Assembly (NCBI RefSeq): GCF_002148795.1
Contig: NZ_MPOB01000003.1
Span: 124,001 to 188,000, forward strand
DNA length: 64,000 bases
Origin: Oceanibaculum nanhaiense
GTDB taxonomy: Bacteria; Pseudomonadota; Alphaproteobacteria; Oceanibaculales; Oceanibaculaceae
Direction of reading: 5' to 3'
Part shown: positions 37,940-45,617 of the stretch, piece after piece
How positions within the stretch are numbered: position 1 is the stretch's first letter
How the letters are laid out: every line of letters starts with the position of its first letter
Translations under genes and position numbers: made by a program
Notes under the pieces: model-generated
What the model was told of the DNA's origin: nothing
The model's database searches: none
What the model saw: the letters and a program-made list of their open reading frames with translations, nothing else

Positions 37940-37954
37940 GCAAACGCGGTGCCA
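37940..37954 (-). promoter_or_regulatory. Sigma-54 promoter of flagellin 1
   Basis: Minus strand reads TGGCACC-GCGT-TTGC, one mismatch from consensus, GG-N10-GC exact. Predicted start near 37928, a leader of about 36 nt. Confidence 0.83.
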
Positions 37955-38039
37955 GTTCCGGCAATAGACATTAAATAATTGTTTTCAAAAGATAATTTGT
38001 AAAGTCCCGACAGCCATTGCGACGTGCGCCGATTGCCCC

Positions 38040-38054
38040 CGGCAATTCTTGCCG
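38040..38054. promoter_or_regulatory. ftr-like inverted repeat D
   Basis: CGGCAATTCTTGCCG, the exact reverse complement of repeat A. Centre is 94-95 bp upstream of the flagellin 1 -24 GG. Confidence 0.7.
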
Positions 38055-38139
38055 CCTATTCCGGGGAGTCAAAGGGGAGAATGTGCCGGGCATGGCCCGA
38101 AAGCGCCCCCTCTCAAAAGACTGGTGTAAAAACAAAAAA

Positions 38140-38165
38140 GCCCGCCCCTGTTTCCAGGGCCGGGC
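38140..38165 (-). terminator. Terminator after flbT2-flaF2
   Basis: An 11-bp stem with one mismatch, GCCCGCCCCTG/CAGGGCCGGGC, TTTC loop, with six A's adjacent on the plus strand (T-run on the minus strand). About 30 bp after the flaF2 stop. Confidence 0.85.
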
Positions 38166-38195
38166 ATCAGCAGCCGGATGGGCGGAAGGACCGTA

Positions 38196-38540
38196 CTAGC
38201 GCAGCCCTTCCATAATGATCGTATTGATTTCAATCAGGGATTTTATGTCGCTGTCGCCATCCAACACACGATAGGTTTCGCGCAGCACCCAGATTCCGAC
38301 CTTCACCATCGAGGCCCGCAGATCCGCAGGCAACTGGTTGTCCTCGGCCTTCAGTTCGATGATGAGGTTGTCCCAGACCTTCTTGTTCCACAGCAAGGCC
38401 TTGACCTGCTGCTGCTTTTCCTCAGGGTTCCGGTCGGCGGCGATCAGGGCCGCAGTCACCTCGCCCAGCAGCCGATGCTCCGCACTGCGCGGGCTGATCG
38501 TGGTCCTGGCGGCTTTCTGATAGGCGTTATATCCATACAT
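38196..38540 (-). CDS. flaF: Flagellin regulator FlaF, copy 2
   Basis: A 114-residue FlaF: MYGYNAYQKAARTTISPR, RSAEHRLLGEVTAALIAAD, LLWNKKVWDNLIIELKAEDN, LIEINTIIMEGLR. FlaF promotes and FlbT restrains flagellin synthesis post-transcriptionally in Caulobacter and relatives. Four bp after flbT copy 2, as a coupled pair. Usual FlaF length. Confidence 0.88.
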   Translation of the reverse strand: MYGYNAYQKAARTTISPRSAEHRLLGEVTAALIAADRNPEEKQQQVKALLWNKKVWDNLIIELKAEDNQLPADLRASMVKVGIWVLRETYRVLDGDSDIKSLIEINTIIMEGLR

Positions 38541-38543
38541 GGA

Positions 38544-38963
38544 TCACCCCGCCCTGGCGGCCTCGGCGATGGCCAGAACTTCCTTCTCGAACAGGACAAG
38601 CGCCCGGCAGGCCTGCAGCGCTTCATACTGCCGGCCGGCTTCGACGCATTGCATGATGATGCGCAGATTTTCGCGCACCTCCCTGATGGTTGTCGCCTGC
38701 AACAATTCGATCATCCGGTCCATGAAAGGCAGATAGGTTGCATCATAGCTCGACGGATCAAGATACATCACCAGCAGCAGAAAGTAGATCCGCGTTGCCG
38801 GGGTCGTCGCCTCGTCCTCGCTCAGCAGCTCGTCTTCCGTGAGCACGGGGGTTTTAAGGTCCAGCTCAAGACTGGAACCATCACTCCCCATGCGGACCAC
38901 TGCCCCGTTGATCACAAGCTTCTGGCCCGGCCGCAAGGGCATGGTCTTTATTTGTTCGGTCAC
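38544..38963 (-). CDS. flbT: Flagellin mRNA regulator FlbT, copy 2
   Basis: A 139-residue FlbT: LRPGQKLVINGAVVRMG, RIYFLLLVMYLDPSSYD, FMDRMIELLQATTIREVREN, RQYEALQACRALVLFEKEVL. FlbT binds flagellin mRNA 5' regions and lowers their stability in Caulobacter. A GTG start at 38963 is chosen because GGGAG lies 6 nt upstream; the frame extends 14 codons further. Only a half ftr-like repeat (CCGGCAATTCTC, 38999-39010) lies upstream. Confidence 0.88.
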   Translation of the reverse strand: MTEQIKTMPLRPGQKLVINGAVVRMGSDGSSLELDLKTPVLTEDELLSEDEATTPATRIYFLLLVMYLDPSSYDATYLPFMDRMIELLQATTIREVRENLRIIMQCVEAGRQYEALQACRALVLFEKEVLAIAEAARAG

Positions 38964-39065
38964 GCGACGCTCCCTTCCCGCACTGCGGAATGCTCGCTCC
39001 GGCAATTCTCATGCTGGCCAGCCCCGTGTAAGAGCGTCAGCTTACAGCCGTCGCGACCGAACCGT

Positions 39066-39611
39066 CTAGGAGCGGATGGACATCCCGTGGCTCTTGCCAC
39101 CCTGGCTGGCACCATAGCCCCTTAACGGCGCGTTTGCAGACATCGCTGCCGTCAGCGGATGGGCGGGTATATTATCCTGCGGGCTGGCCGAAGACGAGGT
39201 CGATACCGGCGCGGAGGATGCCCTCTTGCCCTGCTCCTCATCGACGCCGACAGCAGGCGGCTTCAGCCCCTGCATGATGATCTGGTTGATCTCGATCAGC
39301 GTGCTGCAATCCGTCTTGCGGTCCATGACGCTGCGGACTTCCTTGTTCACCCAGATGCCGATATTGACCAGGGAAACCCTCAGCTCCTTGGGCAGCTTGT
39401 TCTCTTCATGGGTCAGATCGACCATCAGATGGTCCCAGATCTGCTTGTTCCAGTAGGCCGCATCGACCCGTGCCGGAAAGCGCGCAGAATCGGGCTTCTT
39501 TTCCGCCTCGATCATTGCCGCCGTCACCATGCCGAGCAGACGATATTCGAGGGCGCGCGGATTTTCCGTCACGGAGTTGGTCCGCTGATATGCGCCGTAA
39601 TTCCCTACCAT
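39066..39611 (-). CDS. flaF: FlaF with C-terminal extension, copy 1
   Basis: A 181-residue FlaF homologue. The first 120 residues match FlaF (YGAYQRTNSVTENPRALEYR, LLGMVTAAMIEAE, WNKQIWDHLMVDLTHEENKL, LIEINQIIMQGLK). The last 60 residues are a Ser/Ala/Gly/Pro-rich tail absent from copy 2. ATG at 39611 is chosen with AGGTGA 7 nt upstream. Paired with flbT copy 1 immediately before it. Confidence 0.85.
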   Translation of the reverse strand: MVGNYGAYQRTNSVTENPRALEYRLLGMVTAAMIEAEKKPDSARFPARVDAAYWNKQIWDHLMVDLTHEENKLPKELRVSLVNIGIWVNKEVRSVMDRKTDCSTLIEINQIIMQGLKPPAVGVDEEQGKRASSAPVSTSSSASPQDNIPAHPLTAAMSANAPLRGYGASQGGKSHGMSIRS

Positions 39612-39627
39612 AGCGTATTCACCTTTC

Positions 39628-40068
39628 TCACGTCGGCTTTCCAGCCATTTCCAGATCCGAAGGCTCGACTTCTCCGCCATAGGTATTCAGCAGTTCTTCC
39701 TCGAACTTCATCAGCGCCTTGCAGGCTTTCATGGCCTGGAAGAAACGCTTTTCCTGAACATCCCGGAAAATCACCATCAACGTGTCTCGCACCTGCGGCA
39801 GTGTCGTCGTCCGCAGCAACTCGATCATGCGATCCATATATTCGTTGTAGTAGCCCTGGTAGTTTTCCTGATCTAAGTACATAAGCATTAAGGAGAAGTA
39901 AATTCGCCGGACCGGCGTGTTCGCTTCTTCAGGCTGCATGATGTCCTTCTCGCGCAGGAAGGTCGCTTGATTCTGCAGCACGATATAGCTCGCACCCTCA
40001 CCCATGGTAATGACCGCGCCATTGATGACGATTTTTTCGCCAGGCTTGACATTGATTTTCAGTGCCAT
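39628..40068 (-). CDS. flbT: Flagellin mRNA regulator FlbT, copy 1
   Basis: A 146-residue FlbT: INVKPGEKIVINGAVITMG, RIYFSLMLMYLDQENYQGYY, YMDRMIELLRTTTLPQVRDT, FFQAMKACKALMKFEEELLN. ATG at 40068 is preferred (GAGGA 7 nt upstream) over the GTG two codons earlier. Downstream of flagellin 2 but separated by an intrinsic terminator, so expression may be by readthrough or from an unseen promoter. Confidence 0.88.
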   Translation of the reverse strand: MALKINVKPGEKIVINGAVITMGEGASYIVLQNQATFLREKDIMQPEEANTPVRRIYFSLMLMYLDQENYQGYYNEYMDRMIELLRTTTLPQVRDTLMVIFRDVQEKRFFQAMKACKALMKFEEELLNTYGGEVEPSDLEMAGKPT

Positions 40069-40103
40069 GTCCACATCCTCGGGTTTAGCCGCTTGTCCAA
40101 CTT

Positions 40104-40131
40104 GAAAAAAGCACGGGATCGTCTGATCCCG
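40104..40131 (-). terminator. Terminator between flagellin 2 and flbT1
   Basis: CGGGATC/GATCCCG stem, GTCT loop (plus-strand reading), with AAAAAA at 40105-40110 giving a T-run on the minus strand; 25 bp after the flagellin 2 stop. Confidence 0.8.
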
Positions 40132-40155
40132 GCCTTTATCTTACCAGAACTGGCG

Positions 40156-40983
40156 TTACTGGAACAGGCTGAGCAGGATCGACGGCCGCTGGTTGGCGAT
40201 GCTGAGCGACTGAGAAGCCAGCTGCTGCTGGATCTGCAGGGCCTGCAGTTTCGCCGATTCCTTCGCCAGATCGGCATCGACGATCGACCCGAGGCCCACT
40301 TCCACGGCATCTGAAATCTTGCCGATGAAATCGTCCTGGAAGTTCAGCTGACGGGTATCCGCGCCGATATTGCCCAGCGCCGTGTTAACGGCGGACTCGA
40401 AGGTGGCCAGTGCGTCCAGCGTCGAGGTCGCCGACGACGCGTCGCTGACGTCCGCGGCACCCGAGAAGGTGTCCAGATCGCCGATCAGGTCGTTCGGCCG
40501 CAGTTCGATGGTCGAACCGTCGATATCGGAGATGACATTGACCGTGGCGGCACCGGAGTTCAGCAGGTTGGTGCCCTGGAACGTCGCCTGGTTGAGGAAG
40601 GCGCGGGCCTGATCGACCAGCTGATTGAAGTCGGCCGTCAGGATCGAACGCTGCGCCGTCGTGATGGCGGCGTTCGCCAACTCGACGACCTTTTTCTTGA
40701 TGTCGCCGACAAGGTTAGACACCGACGTGGCGCCCGCCTCGGCAACTGTCATCACGCCGCGCGCCTGGGCAAGGCCCTGGGAGACGGCGCTGTACGCCTT
40801 CAACTCACCGCGCAGCCCCTGAGCGATCGAGAAGCTGGAGGCGTCATCGACCGCACCCGTGACCTTGAAACCGGTCGAGACACGGTTCTGTGTCTGATCC
40901 AGACGGCTGTTGATGCTGTTCATATTCTGCAGCGCGACAAGCGCGCCGACATTGGTGTTAATCGAATTCTGACCTGCTGGCAT
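40156..40983 (-). CDS. fliC: Flagellin 2
   Basis: A 275-residue flagellin. N-terminal NSINTNVGALVALQNMNSIN, then STGFKVTGAVDDASSFSIAQ. Middle VISDIDGSTIELRPNDLIGD. C-terminal LAKESAKLQALQIQQQLASQ ending SLFQ. Roughly nine in ten residues match flagellin 3, so the two are recent duplicates. Preceded by a consensus-perfect sigma-54 promoter and followed by a terminator. Confidence 0.95.
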   Translation of the reverse strand: MPAGQNSINTNVGALVALQNMNSINSRLDQTQNRVSTGFKVTGAVDDASSFSIAQGLRGELKAYSAVSQGLAQARGVMTVAEAGATSVSNLVGDIKKKVVELANAAITTAQRSILTADFNQLVDQARAFLNQATFQGTNLLNSGAATVNVISDIDGSTIELRPNDLIGDLDTFSGAADVSDASSATSTLDALATFESAVNTALGNIGADTRQLNFQDDFIGKISDAVEVGLGSIVDADLAKESAKLQALQIQQQLASQSLSIANQRPSILLSLFQ

Positions 40984-41023
40984 AGCGAGGCTCCTATCCG
41001 TAGATGACTACGGGCATTCCAAA

Positions 41024-41038
41024 GCAACCGGCGTGCCA
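41024..41038 (-). promoter_or_regulatory. Consensus sigma-54 promoter of flagellin 2
   Basis: Minus strand reads TGGCACG-CCGG-TTGC, a perfect match to TGGCACG-N4-TTGC. Predicted start near 41012, leader of about 30 nt. Confidence 0.9.
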
Positions 41039-41124
41039 CAGCGGTTATTCTATCTAACAATTTGTTTTTAAACGATTTATTTGAATTCCTTCGACCGCCG
41101 GATGAAACAGGACGGGATTGCCCC

Positions 41125-41139
41125 GGCAAGAAGTTCCTA
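41125..41139. promoter_or_regulatory. Degenerate ftr-like repeat E
   Basis: CGGCAAGAAGTTCCT: left half matches repeat A exactly, right half is degraded. Centre is 95-96 bp upstream of the flagellin 2 -24 GG, the same spacing as repeats A, B and D. Confidence 0.5.
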
Positions 41140-41294
41140 GTCAGTGGCCGGCTATGCACAAAACTGCCCGGTGCGGCAGGCGCTCAGGAGCAGCCCTGCC
41201 CGGGGAAGGTAACGTCCGGCAGGTGGCGCCCCAAGCCATAAGACAGGAGTCCTCGGCGGGGAAGGAACCGCGGCAGGAGAAACAACAGACAAAG

Positions 41295-41323
41295 AAAAAG
41301 GGCGGGACCTTGCGGTCCCGCCC
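41295..41323 (-). terminator. Terminator of flagellin 3
   Basis: A perfect 10-bp stem GGGCGGGACC/GGTCCCGCCC with TTGC loop; AAAAA adjacent on the plus strand gives the minus-strand T-run. Located 25 bp after the stop, isolating flagellin 3 from flagellin 2. Confidence 0.92.
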
Positions 41324-41347
41324 TTCCGGTAAAACCGGTTTCCGTGA

Positions 41348-42175
41348 TTAACGGAACAGGCTGAGCAGCACCGACGGGCGCTGGTTGGCAATGCTGAGGG
41401 ACTGCGAAGCCAGCTGCTGCTGGATCTGCAGGGCCTGCAACTTCGCCGATTCCTTTGCCAGGTCGGCATCGACGATGGACCCCAGGCCCACTTCCACGGC
41501 ATCAGCGATCTTGCTGATGAAATCGTCCTGGAAGTTCAGGCGACGGGTGTCGGCACCGATGTTGCCGAGCGCCGTGTTGACCTCACCCTCGAAGGTGGCC
41601 AGCGCTGTCAGCGTCGACGTCGCCGCCGATGCGCTGCTGACGTCTGCGGCACCGGAGAAGGTGTCCAGACCGGAGATCAGGTCGTTCGGCCGAAGTTCGA
41701 TCGTCGAACCATCGATGTCCGAGATGACGTTGGTCGTCGCGGCACCCGAGCTGAGCAGATTGTTGCCCTGGAACGTCGCCTGATTGACGAAAGCCCGGGC
41801 CTGGTCAACCAGCTGGTTGAAGTCGGCGGTCAGGATCGAACGCTGCGCCGTCGTGATGGCGGCGTTCGCCAGCTCGACGACCTTCTTCTTGATGTCGCCG
41901 ACCAGATCGGACACCGCAGTGGCGCCAGCTTCGGCGACCTTCATGACACCGCGCGCATTGGCGAGGCCCTGAGAGACGGCACCGTAAGCCTTCATCTCGC
42001 CGCGCAGACCCTGAGCGATCGAGAAGCTGGAGGCGTCATCGACGGCGCCAGTCACCTTGAAACCGGTCGAGACGCGGTTCTGGGTCGAATCCAAACGGGT
42101 GTTGATGCTGTTCAGATTCTGCAGGGCGACGAGCGCGCCGACATTGGTATTGATGGAGTTATTACCTGCGGCCAT
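41348..42175 (-). CDS. fliC: Flagellin 3
   Basis: A 275-residue flagellin nearly identical to flagellin 2 (NSINTNVGALVALQNLNSIN at the start, SLFR at the end). The second ATG (42175) is chosen because AAGGA lies 8 nt upstream; the first ATG, two codons earlier, is too close to it. It has a strong terminator but, unlike the other two flagellins, no convincing sigma-54 promoter: only a poor GG-N10-GC match at 42262-42276. Confidence 0.95.
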   Translation of the reverse strand: MAAGNNSINTNVGALVALQNLNSINTRLDSTQNRVSTGFKVTGAVDDASSFSIAQGLRGEMKAYGAVSQGLANARGVMKVAEAGATAVSDLVGDIKKKVVELANAAITTAQRSILTADFNQLVDQARAFVNQATFQGNNLLSSGAATTNVISDIDGSTIELRPNDLISGLDTFSGAADVSSASAATSTLTALATFEGEVNTALGNIGADTRRLNFQDDFISKIADAVEVGLGSIVDADLAKESAKLQALQIQQQLASQSLSIANQRPSVLLSLFR

Positions 42176-42261
42176 GATCATATTCCTTTTTCTAAGGGTT
42201 AGCCGATATGCCAGCCACGCCTTCGTTTTGATTGCGTAAAATGCCAGCTATCGAGATAGAT

Positions 42262-42276
42262 GCCTTTTCACTGCCT
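42262..42276 (-). promoter_or_regulatory. Poor sigma-54-like match before flagellin 3
   Basis: Minus strand reads AGGCAGT-GAAA-AGGC: spacing GG-N10-GC is right but the -12 TTGC and the -24 CACG are poor. Listed because it is the only candidate seen. Confidence 0.25.
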
Positions 42277-42342
42277 GCGTGTCAAATAAAAAACATCAGC
42301 AAAGTGAAATTTTCTCCGCACGGCGGTTTTTAAGCGTGGGGG

Positions 42343-43164
42343 TCAGGTGCCGACGCGCATCGGCGCCACCAGCCCGCGCAGGCAGGCAATCGCGCTGAGA
42401 GCGGTGATCTTGCCGGTTTTCGGATTCTCCTCCGACGGCACATTTTCGATGCTCATGGAAAAACGCGCGCTGTCCGCCTCCACCTCGATGCGGTGGGTGT
42501 TGCGCGTTACCGCCGGATCCGCCCAGATCTGCAGGCGGGTGCGGTCCGGCCCGATGCCGGCGAGGCTAAGGGCCGCCGCGACATTCACATTGGCCGGGAA
42601 GCCCTTGGCGCCGTCCCTGGCCGAACCGTCGAAGATCAGCTTGGCCTCGTTCAGCCCTTCCAGCGAGATGTTGTTTTGTTCCAGATAGGGTGCCCCCATC
42701 AGCCCGCGCGGCGGCTTGCGCGTCACCATGGTCACGCTCTCGATGGTGCCCTCGGCGGCGGCGCGCACCGCGTCCAGCCCGATCAGCGCGCCGGTCGGCA
42801 CCACGATGCGGCCGCCATGGGCGATGGCGATGTCCTTCAGATCATCATGCACGAGCAGCTGGCCGACACTGAGCGGCACGAAAATGCGGCCCGCCTTCAG
42901 CGCCGGTTCGGCAATGGAGCGGAACACGCTGGAAGGCGCGCACTCGACGACGATATCGGCAAGTTCCGCCAGCGCTTCCAGATCGACCACGGTGACCGGC
43001 GCCCGGAACCCGGCCATCCTGTCGGCGGCCTTCTTCTTGTCGCGCGCGGAAACCGCCGCCAGCGCCAGCCCGTCAATGCCATCGTCCAGCGCCTTCGCCA
43101 GAGCAAAGCCGATGGCCCCGAAACCGCCCACCGCAACACGCAGAACTGAGTTGGTGCTGGTCAT
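42343..43164 (-). CDS. nadX: L-aspartate dehydrogenase
   Basis: A 273-residue NAD(P)-dependent dehydrogenase. The Rossmann motif VAVGGFGAIG is at the N-terminus, the family motif VVECAPSSVFR at about residue 75, VPTGALIGLDAV at about 125, and the substrate domain has GFPANVNVAAALSLAG. The enzyme converts aspartate to oxaloacetate or iminoaspartate, feeding NAD synthesis or aspartate catabolism. The start at 43164 follows a GGGGGAG tract at 13-nt distance; the frame extends 22 codons further. No nadA/nadC nearby, so the pathway is uncertain. Confidence 0.8.
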   Translation of the reverse strand: MTSTNSVLRVAVGGFGAIGFALAKALDDGIDGLALAAVSARDKKKAADRMAGFRAPVTVVDLEALAELADIVVECAPSSVFRSIAEPALKAGRIFVPLSVGQLLVHDDLKDIAIAHGGRIVVPTGALIGLDAVRAAAEGTIESVTMVTRKPPRGLMGAPYLEQNNISLEGLNEAKLIFDGSARDGAKGFPANVNVAAALSLAGIGPDRTRLQIWADPAVTRNTHRIEVEADSARFSMSIENVPSEENPKTGKITALSAIACLRGLVAPMRVGT

Positions 43165-43329
43165 CTTTTCTTCTCCCCCTCGCCCGTTCCGGGCGGCTTG
43201 CCTCTTGCCGGCGATTTTCCGGCAACCCATGCCGTTTGTTCCGCATAGGACTTACTGTGGGGTAAGGAGGATTGTCCAGCCCCGCCTGTTCCGACACAGG
43301 GCGCGGCTGGCATGCAGCCGCTCAGCCGC

Positions 43330-43653
43330 TCAGTCGCTGAGCACCACGCATGCCACCACACCGGGGATCTGGGCAAGGCAGCGGCCCACATACTGGGCGG
43401 TATCGGCATCGCGCAGATGGCACTCGATCTCCACCTGCAGCACGTCACCCTCTGGCCCGTCCGCGCGCTGGCTCAGCCAGCGCTCCGGCACGAGGCTGCG
43501 CTTGGCGAAATGCTCCAGCAAGCGCGACAGCATGTTGGGGTCGGCCAGGGCCGTCAGGCGGAAATGGGCGAGAACAGGATCGCCGGCGGCGGGAAACTCA
43601 GCGGCGCCAGCAGAAAGGCTACCGGTAAGACCGGCAGGAAGAACGGTGGACAT
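43330..43653 (-). CDS. ACT-like small protein near acetolactate-synthase-like gene
   Basis: A 107-residue protein whose C-terminal 75 residues look like an ACT domain (HFRLTALADPNMLSRLLEHF, AKRSLVPERW, LQVEIECHL, QIPGVVACVVL), similar to the short regulatory subunit of acetolactate synthase (IlvM/IlvH). The ATG at 43653 has GAGG 9 nt upstream; an in-frame GTG/ATG 13-15 codons earlier would add a Leu/Val-rich stretch (MNRVLFPFVRVHP). It is divergent from the TPP enzyme at 43934. A regulatory subunit role is inferred from fold and neighbour. Confidence 0.6.
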   Translation of the reverse strand: MSTVLPAGLTGSLSAGAAEFPAAGDPVLAHFRLTALADPNMLSRLLEHFAKRSLVPERWLSQRADGPEGDVLQVEIECHLRDADTAQYVGRCLAQIPGVVACVVLSD

Positions 43654-43933
43654 GGGATGTACCCTCACAAACGGAAACAGAACGCGATTCATCAGCACCC
43701 GGCGTCTCGACAGACGCCGGGGCGATAATTCGAATCGCGCCGTTCCGGACCAGATACATCATGGAAATATAATTACCCGTCTCTGCCGGGCCGGTCAACA
43801 GGCGGCCGATGCTTGGCGTGCCGCCTTTCCTGCATGACAGGCCTCCCCATATGGGGCTTGCCCATGAGCGGGCGAGGCTTTAGCCATTCTGTACACATCT
43901 GGATACACTTACCGCAGCGCAGGAATCCCCCCG
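43654..43933. promoter_or_regulatory. Divergent control region, ACT gene / TPP enzyme
   Basis: Contains a perfect 9-bp hairpin CCGGCGTCT/AGACGCCGG with CGAC loop at 43699-43720, directly before the ACT gene's 5' end, and a palindrome around ATTCGAAT near 43730. No T-run follows the hairpin, so it is not a simple terminator. No gene seen. Confidence 0.4.
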
Positions 43934-45568
43934 ATGCCGAATGCCGCCCAGACCCTTGTCGAGATTCTGCACCGAAACGGTATCGACCGGCTGTTCTGCG
44001 TGCCCGGCGAAAGCTTCCTCGGCATCATGGACGCGCTGCACGATTCGGCAATCGATGTGGTCACGGCCCGGCATGAGGCTAGCGCCGGCTTTATGGCGGT
44101 CGCCGATGCCAGGCTGACCGGCCGTCCCGGCGTGCTGCTGGTCAGCCGCGGACCGGGCGCCACCAACGCCGCCATCGCCCTGCACACGGCGGAACAGGAT
44201 GCCGTGCCGCTGATCCTGATCGTCGGCCAGATCGAGAAGAAGGATCTGCGGCGCGAGGCGTTCCAGGAAATCGACTATGGCCGCATGTATGGCGGCATCG
44301 CTAAATGGGTGGCCGAAGCCATCGACGCCGAACAGGTGCCGGAGCTGACAGCCAAGGCGGTGCGCATCGCAACCAGCGGCACGCCGGGACCGGTCGTCCT
44401 CGTGATCCCGGAGGATCTGCAGTTCCCGGAAGCGCCGATGCCGGCCGACGTTGTGCAGAAGCGCCGGCCGTCGGTGCCGGCACCAGCCGATGTGGCCGAA
44501 GTCCGCACGCTGCTGGAAAAGGCGGAGCGCCCGCTCATCATCGCCGGCGGCGGTCTGGATGTGCCGGGCGGGCGCGAGGCGCTGCTGGCCTTCGCCGAGC
44601 GCTGGAACGTGCCGGTCGCGGTCAGCTTCCGCCGGCAGGATCTGTTCCCCAACGCGCATCCGCTCTATGCCGGCGATCTTGGCCTCGCCAACCCGAAGCA
44701 GCAGATCGCCACCTTCCAGAACAGCGATCTGATCCTGGCGCTGGGCACGCGGCTGGGCGACATCACGACGCAGAATTACAGCTTCCCGGATTACCCGCGC
44801 CCGCGCCAGATACTGGTGCATTGCCATGACGATGCCCGCATCGTCGGCCAGCATTTCATCGCCGATGTCGGTATCGCCGCCGCGCCCAAGGCGCTGGCGG
44901 AAAGTCTGGCGCAGGGGCCCGCCCTGCCGGCGCGCGACTGGTCAGGCAAAATCCGTGCGCTCTATGAAGACTATGCGACCTGGACCGTAAAGACCGCGCC
45001 GGACGGTGTGGTGTTCGGCAATGTGGTGCACGCGCTGAACGCGGTGCTGGCAGAGGACGGCATCGTGGTTGCCGATGCCGGCACCCTGTCCAGCCATGTC
45101 TATCGCCATGTGCCGTTCCGCTATCCACAGCGCCTGCTGGCGCCGATCTCGGGCGCCATGGGCTATGGCGTGCCCGGCGCGGTCGCCGCCGCCTTGCGGC
45201 ATCCCGGCCGGCAGGTGATCTGCCTGGTCGGCGATGGCGGCTTCATGATGACCGGCTCCGAGTTCATGACCGCCGTGGCGCGCAAGCTGCCGCTGCTGAT
45301 CCTGCTGTCGAACAACAGCAGCTATGCCTCGATCCGCATCCATCAGGAACAGCATTATCCGGGCCGCGTGGTCGCCACCGATCTGGTCAATCCCGATTTC
45401 GCGGCGCTGGCGCGTGCCTATGGTGCCGCCGCCTACAGCATCGACCGGGAGGAGGACATCCTGCCGGTGCTGCGCGAAGCGGCCCAGGCCACAGGTCCGC
45501 GCCTGATCGAGGTGAAGGCCAGCCTGGAAACCTACCTGCCTGTCACCCGCCCCAAAGCGGCGGACTGA
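43934..45568 (+). CDS. Acetolactate-synthase-like TPP enzyme
   Basis: A 544-residue thiamine-diphosphate enzyme of the acetolactate synthase/benzoylformate decarboxylase superfamily. Activating Glu48 lies in TARHEASAGFMA; the central domain begins near ERPLIIAGGGLDVPGG; the TPP/Mg motif is GDGGFMMTGSEFMTA...NNSSYASIR. Substrate is not readable: biosynthetic IlvB is usually longer and linked to ilvH, ilvC. The lone divergent ACT gene may be its regulator. Annotated relatives are often simply called thiamine pyrophosphate-binding protein. Confidence 0.85.
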   Translation: MPNAAQTLVEILHRNGIDRLFCVPGESFLGIMDALHDSAIDVVTARHEASAGFMAVADARLTGRPGVLLVSRGPGATNAAIALHTAEQDAVPLILIVGQIEKKDLRREAFQEIDYGRMYGGIAKWVAEAIDAEQVPELTAKAVRIATSGTPGPVVLVIPEDLQFPEAPMPADVVQKRRPSVPAPADVAEVRTLLEKAERPLIIAGGGLDVPGGREALLAFAERWNVPVAVSFRRQDLFPNAHPLYAGDLGLANPKQQIATFQNSDLILALGTRLGDITTQNYSFPDYPRPRQILVHCHDDARIVGQHFIADVGIAAAPKALAESLAQGPALPARDWSGKIRALYEDYATWTVKTAPDGVVFGNVVHALNAVLAEDGIVVADAGTLSSHVYRHVPFRYPQRLLAPISGAMGYGVPGAVAAALRHPGRQVICLVGDGGFMMTGSEFMTAVARKLPLLILLSNNSSYASIRIHQEQHYPGRVVATDLVNPDFAALARAYGAAAYSIDREEDILPVLREAAQATGPRLIEVKASLETYLPVTRPKAAD

Positions 45569-45578
45569 CCCGCAAGCG

Positions 45579-45617
45579 CCCGCGCAGCGATCCCGCGCAG
45601 CGATCCCGCGCAGCGAT
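45579..45617. repeat. Three tandem 13-bp repeats
   Basis: CCCGCGCAGCGAT occurs three times without interruption just after the TPP enzyme gene. Confidence 0.9.

Noticed and set aside
43205-43225. Inverted repeat TTGCCGG...CCGGCAA near the nadX start
   Set aside because: The half-sites are in the opposite order to the flagellar CCGGCAA...TTGCCGG motif, and there is no sigma-54 promoter or flagellar gene beside it.
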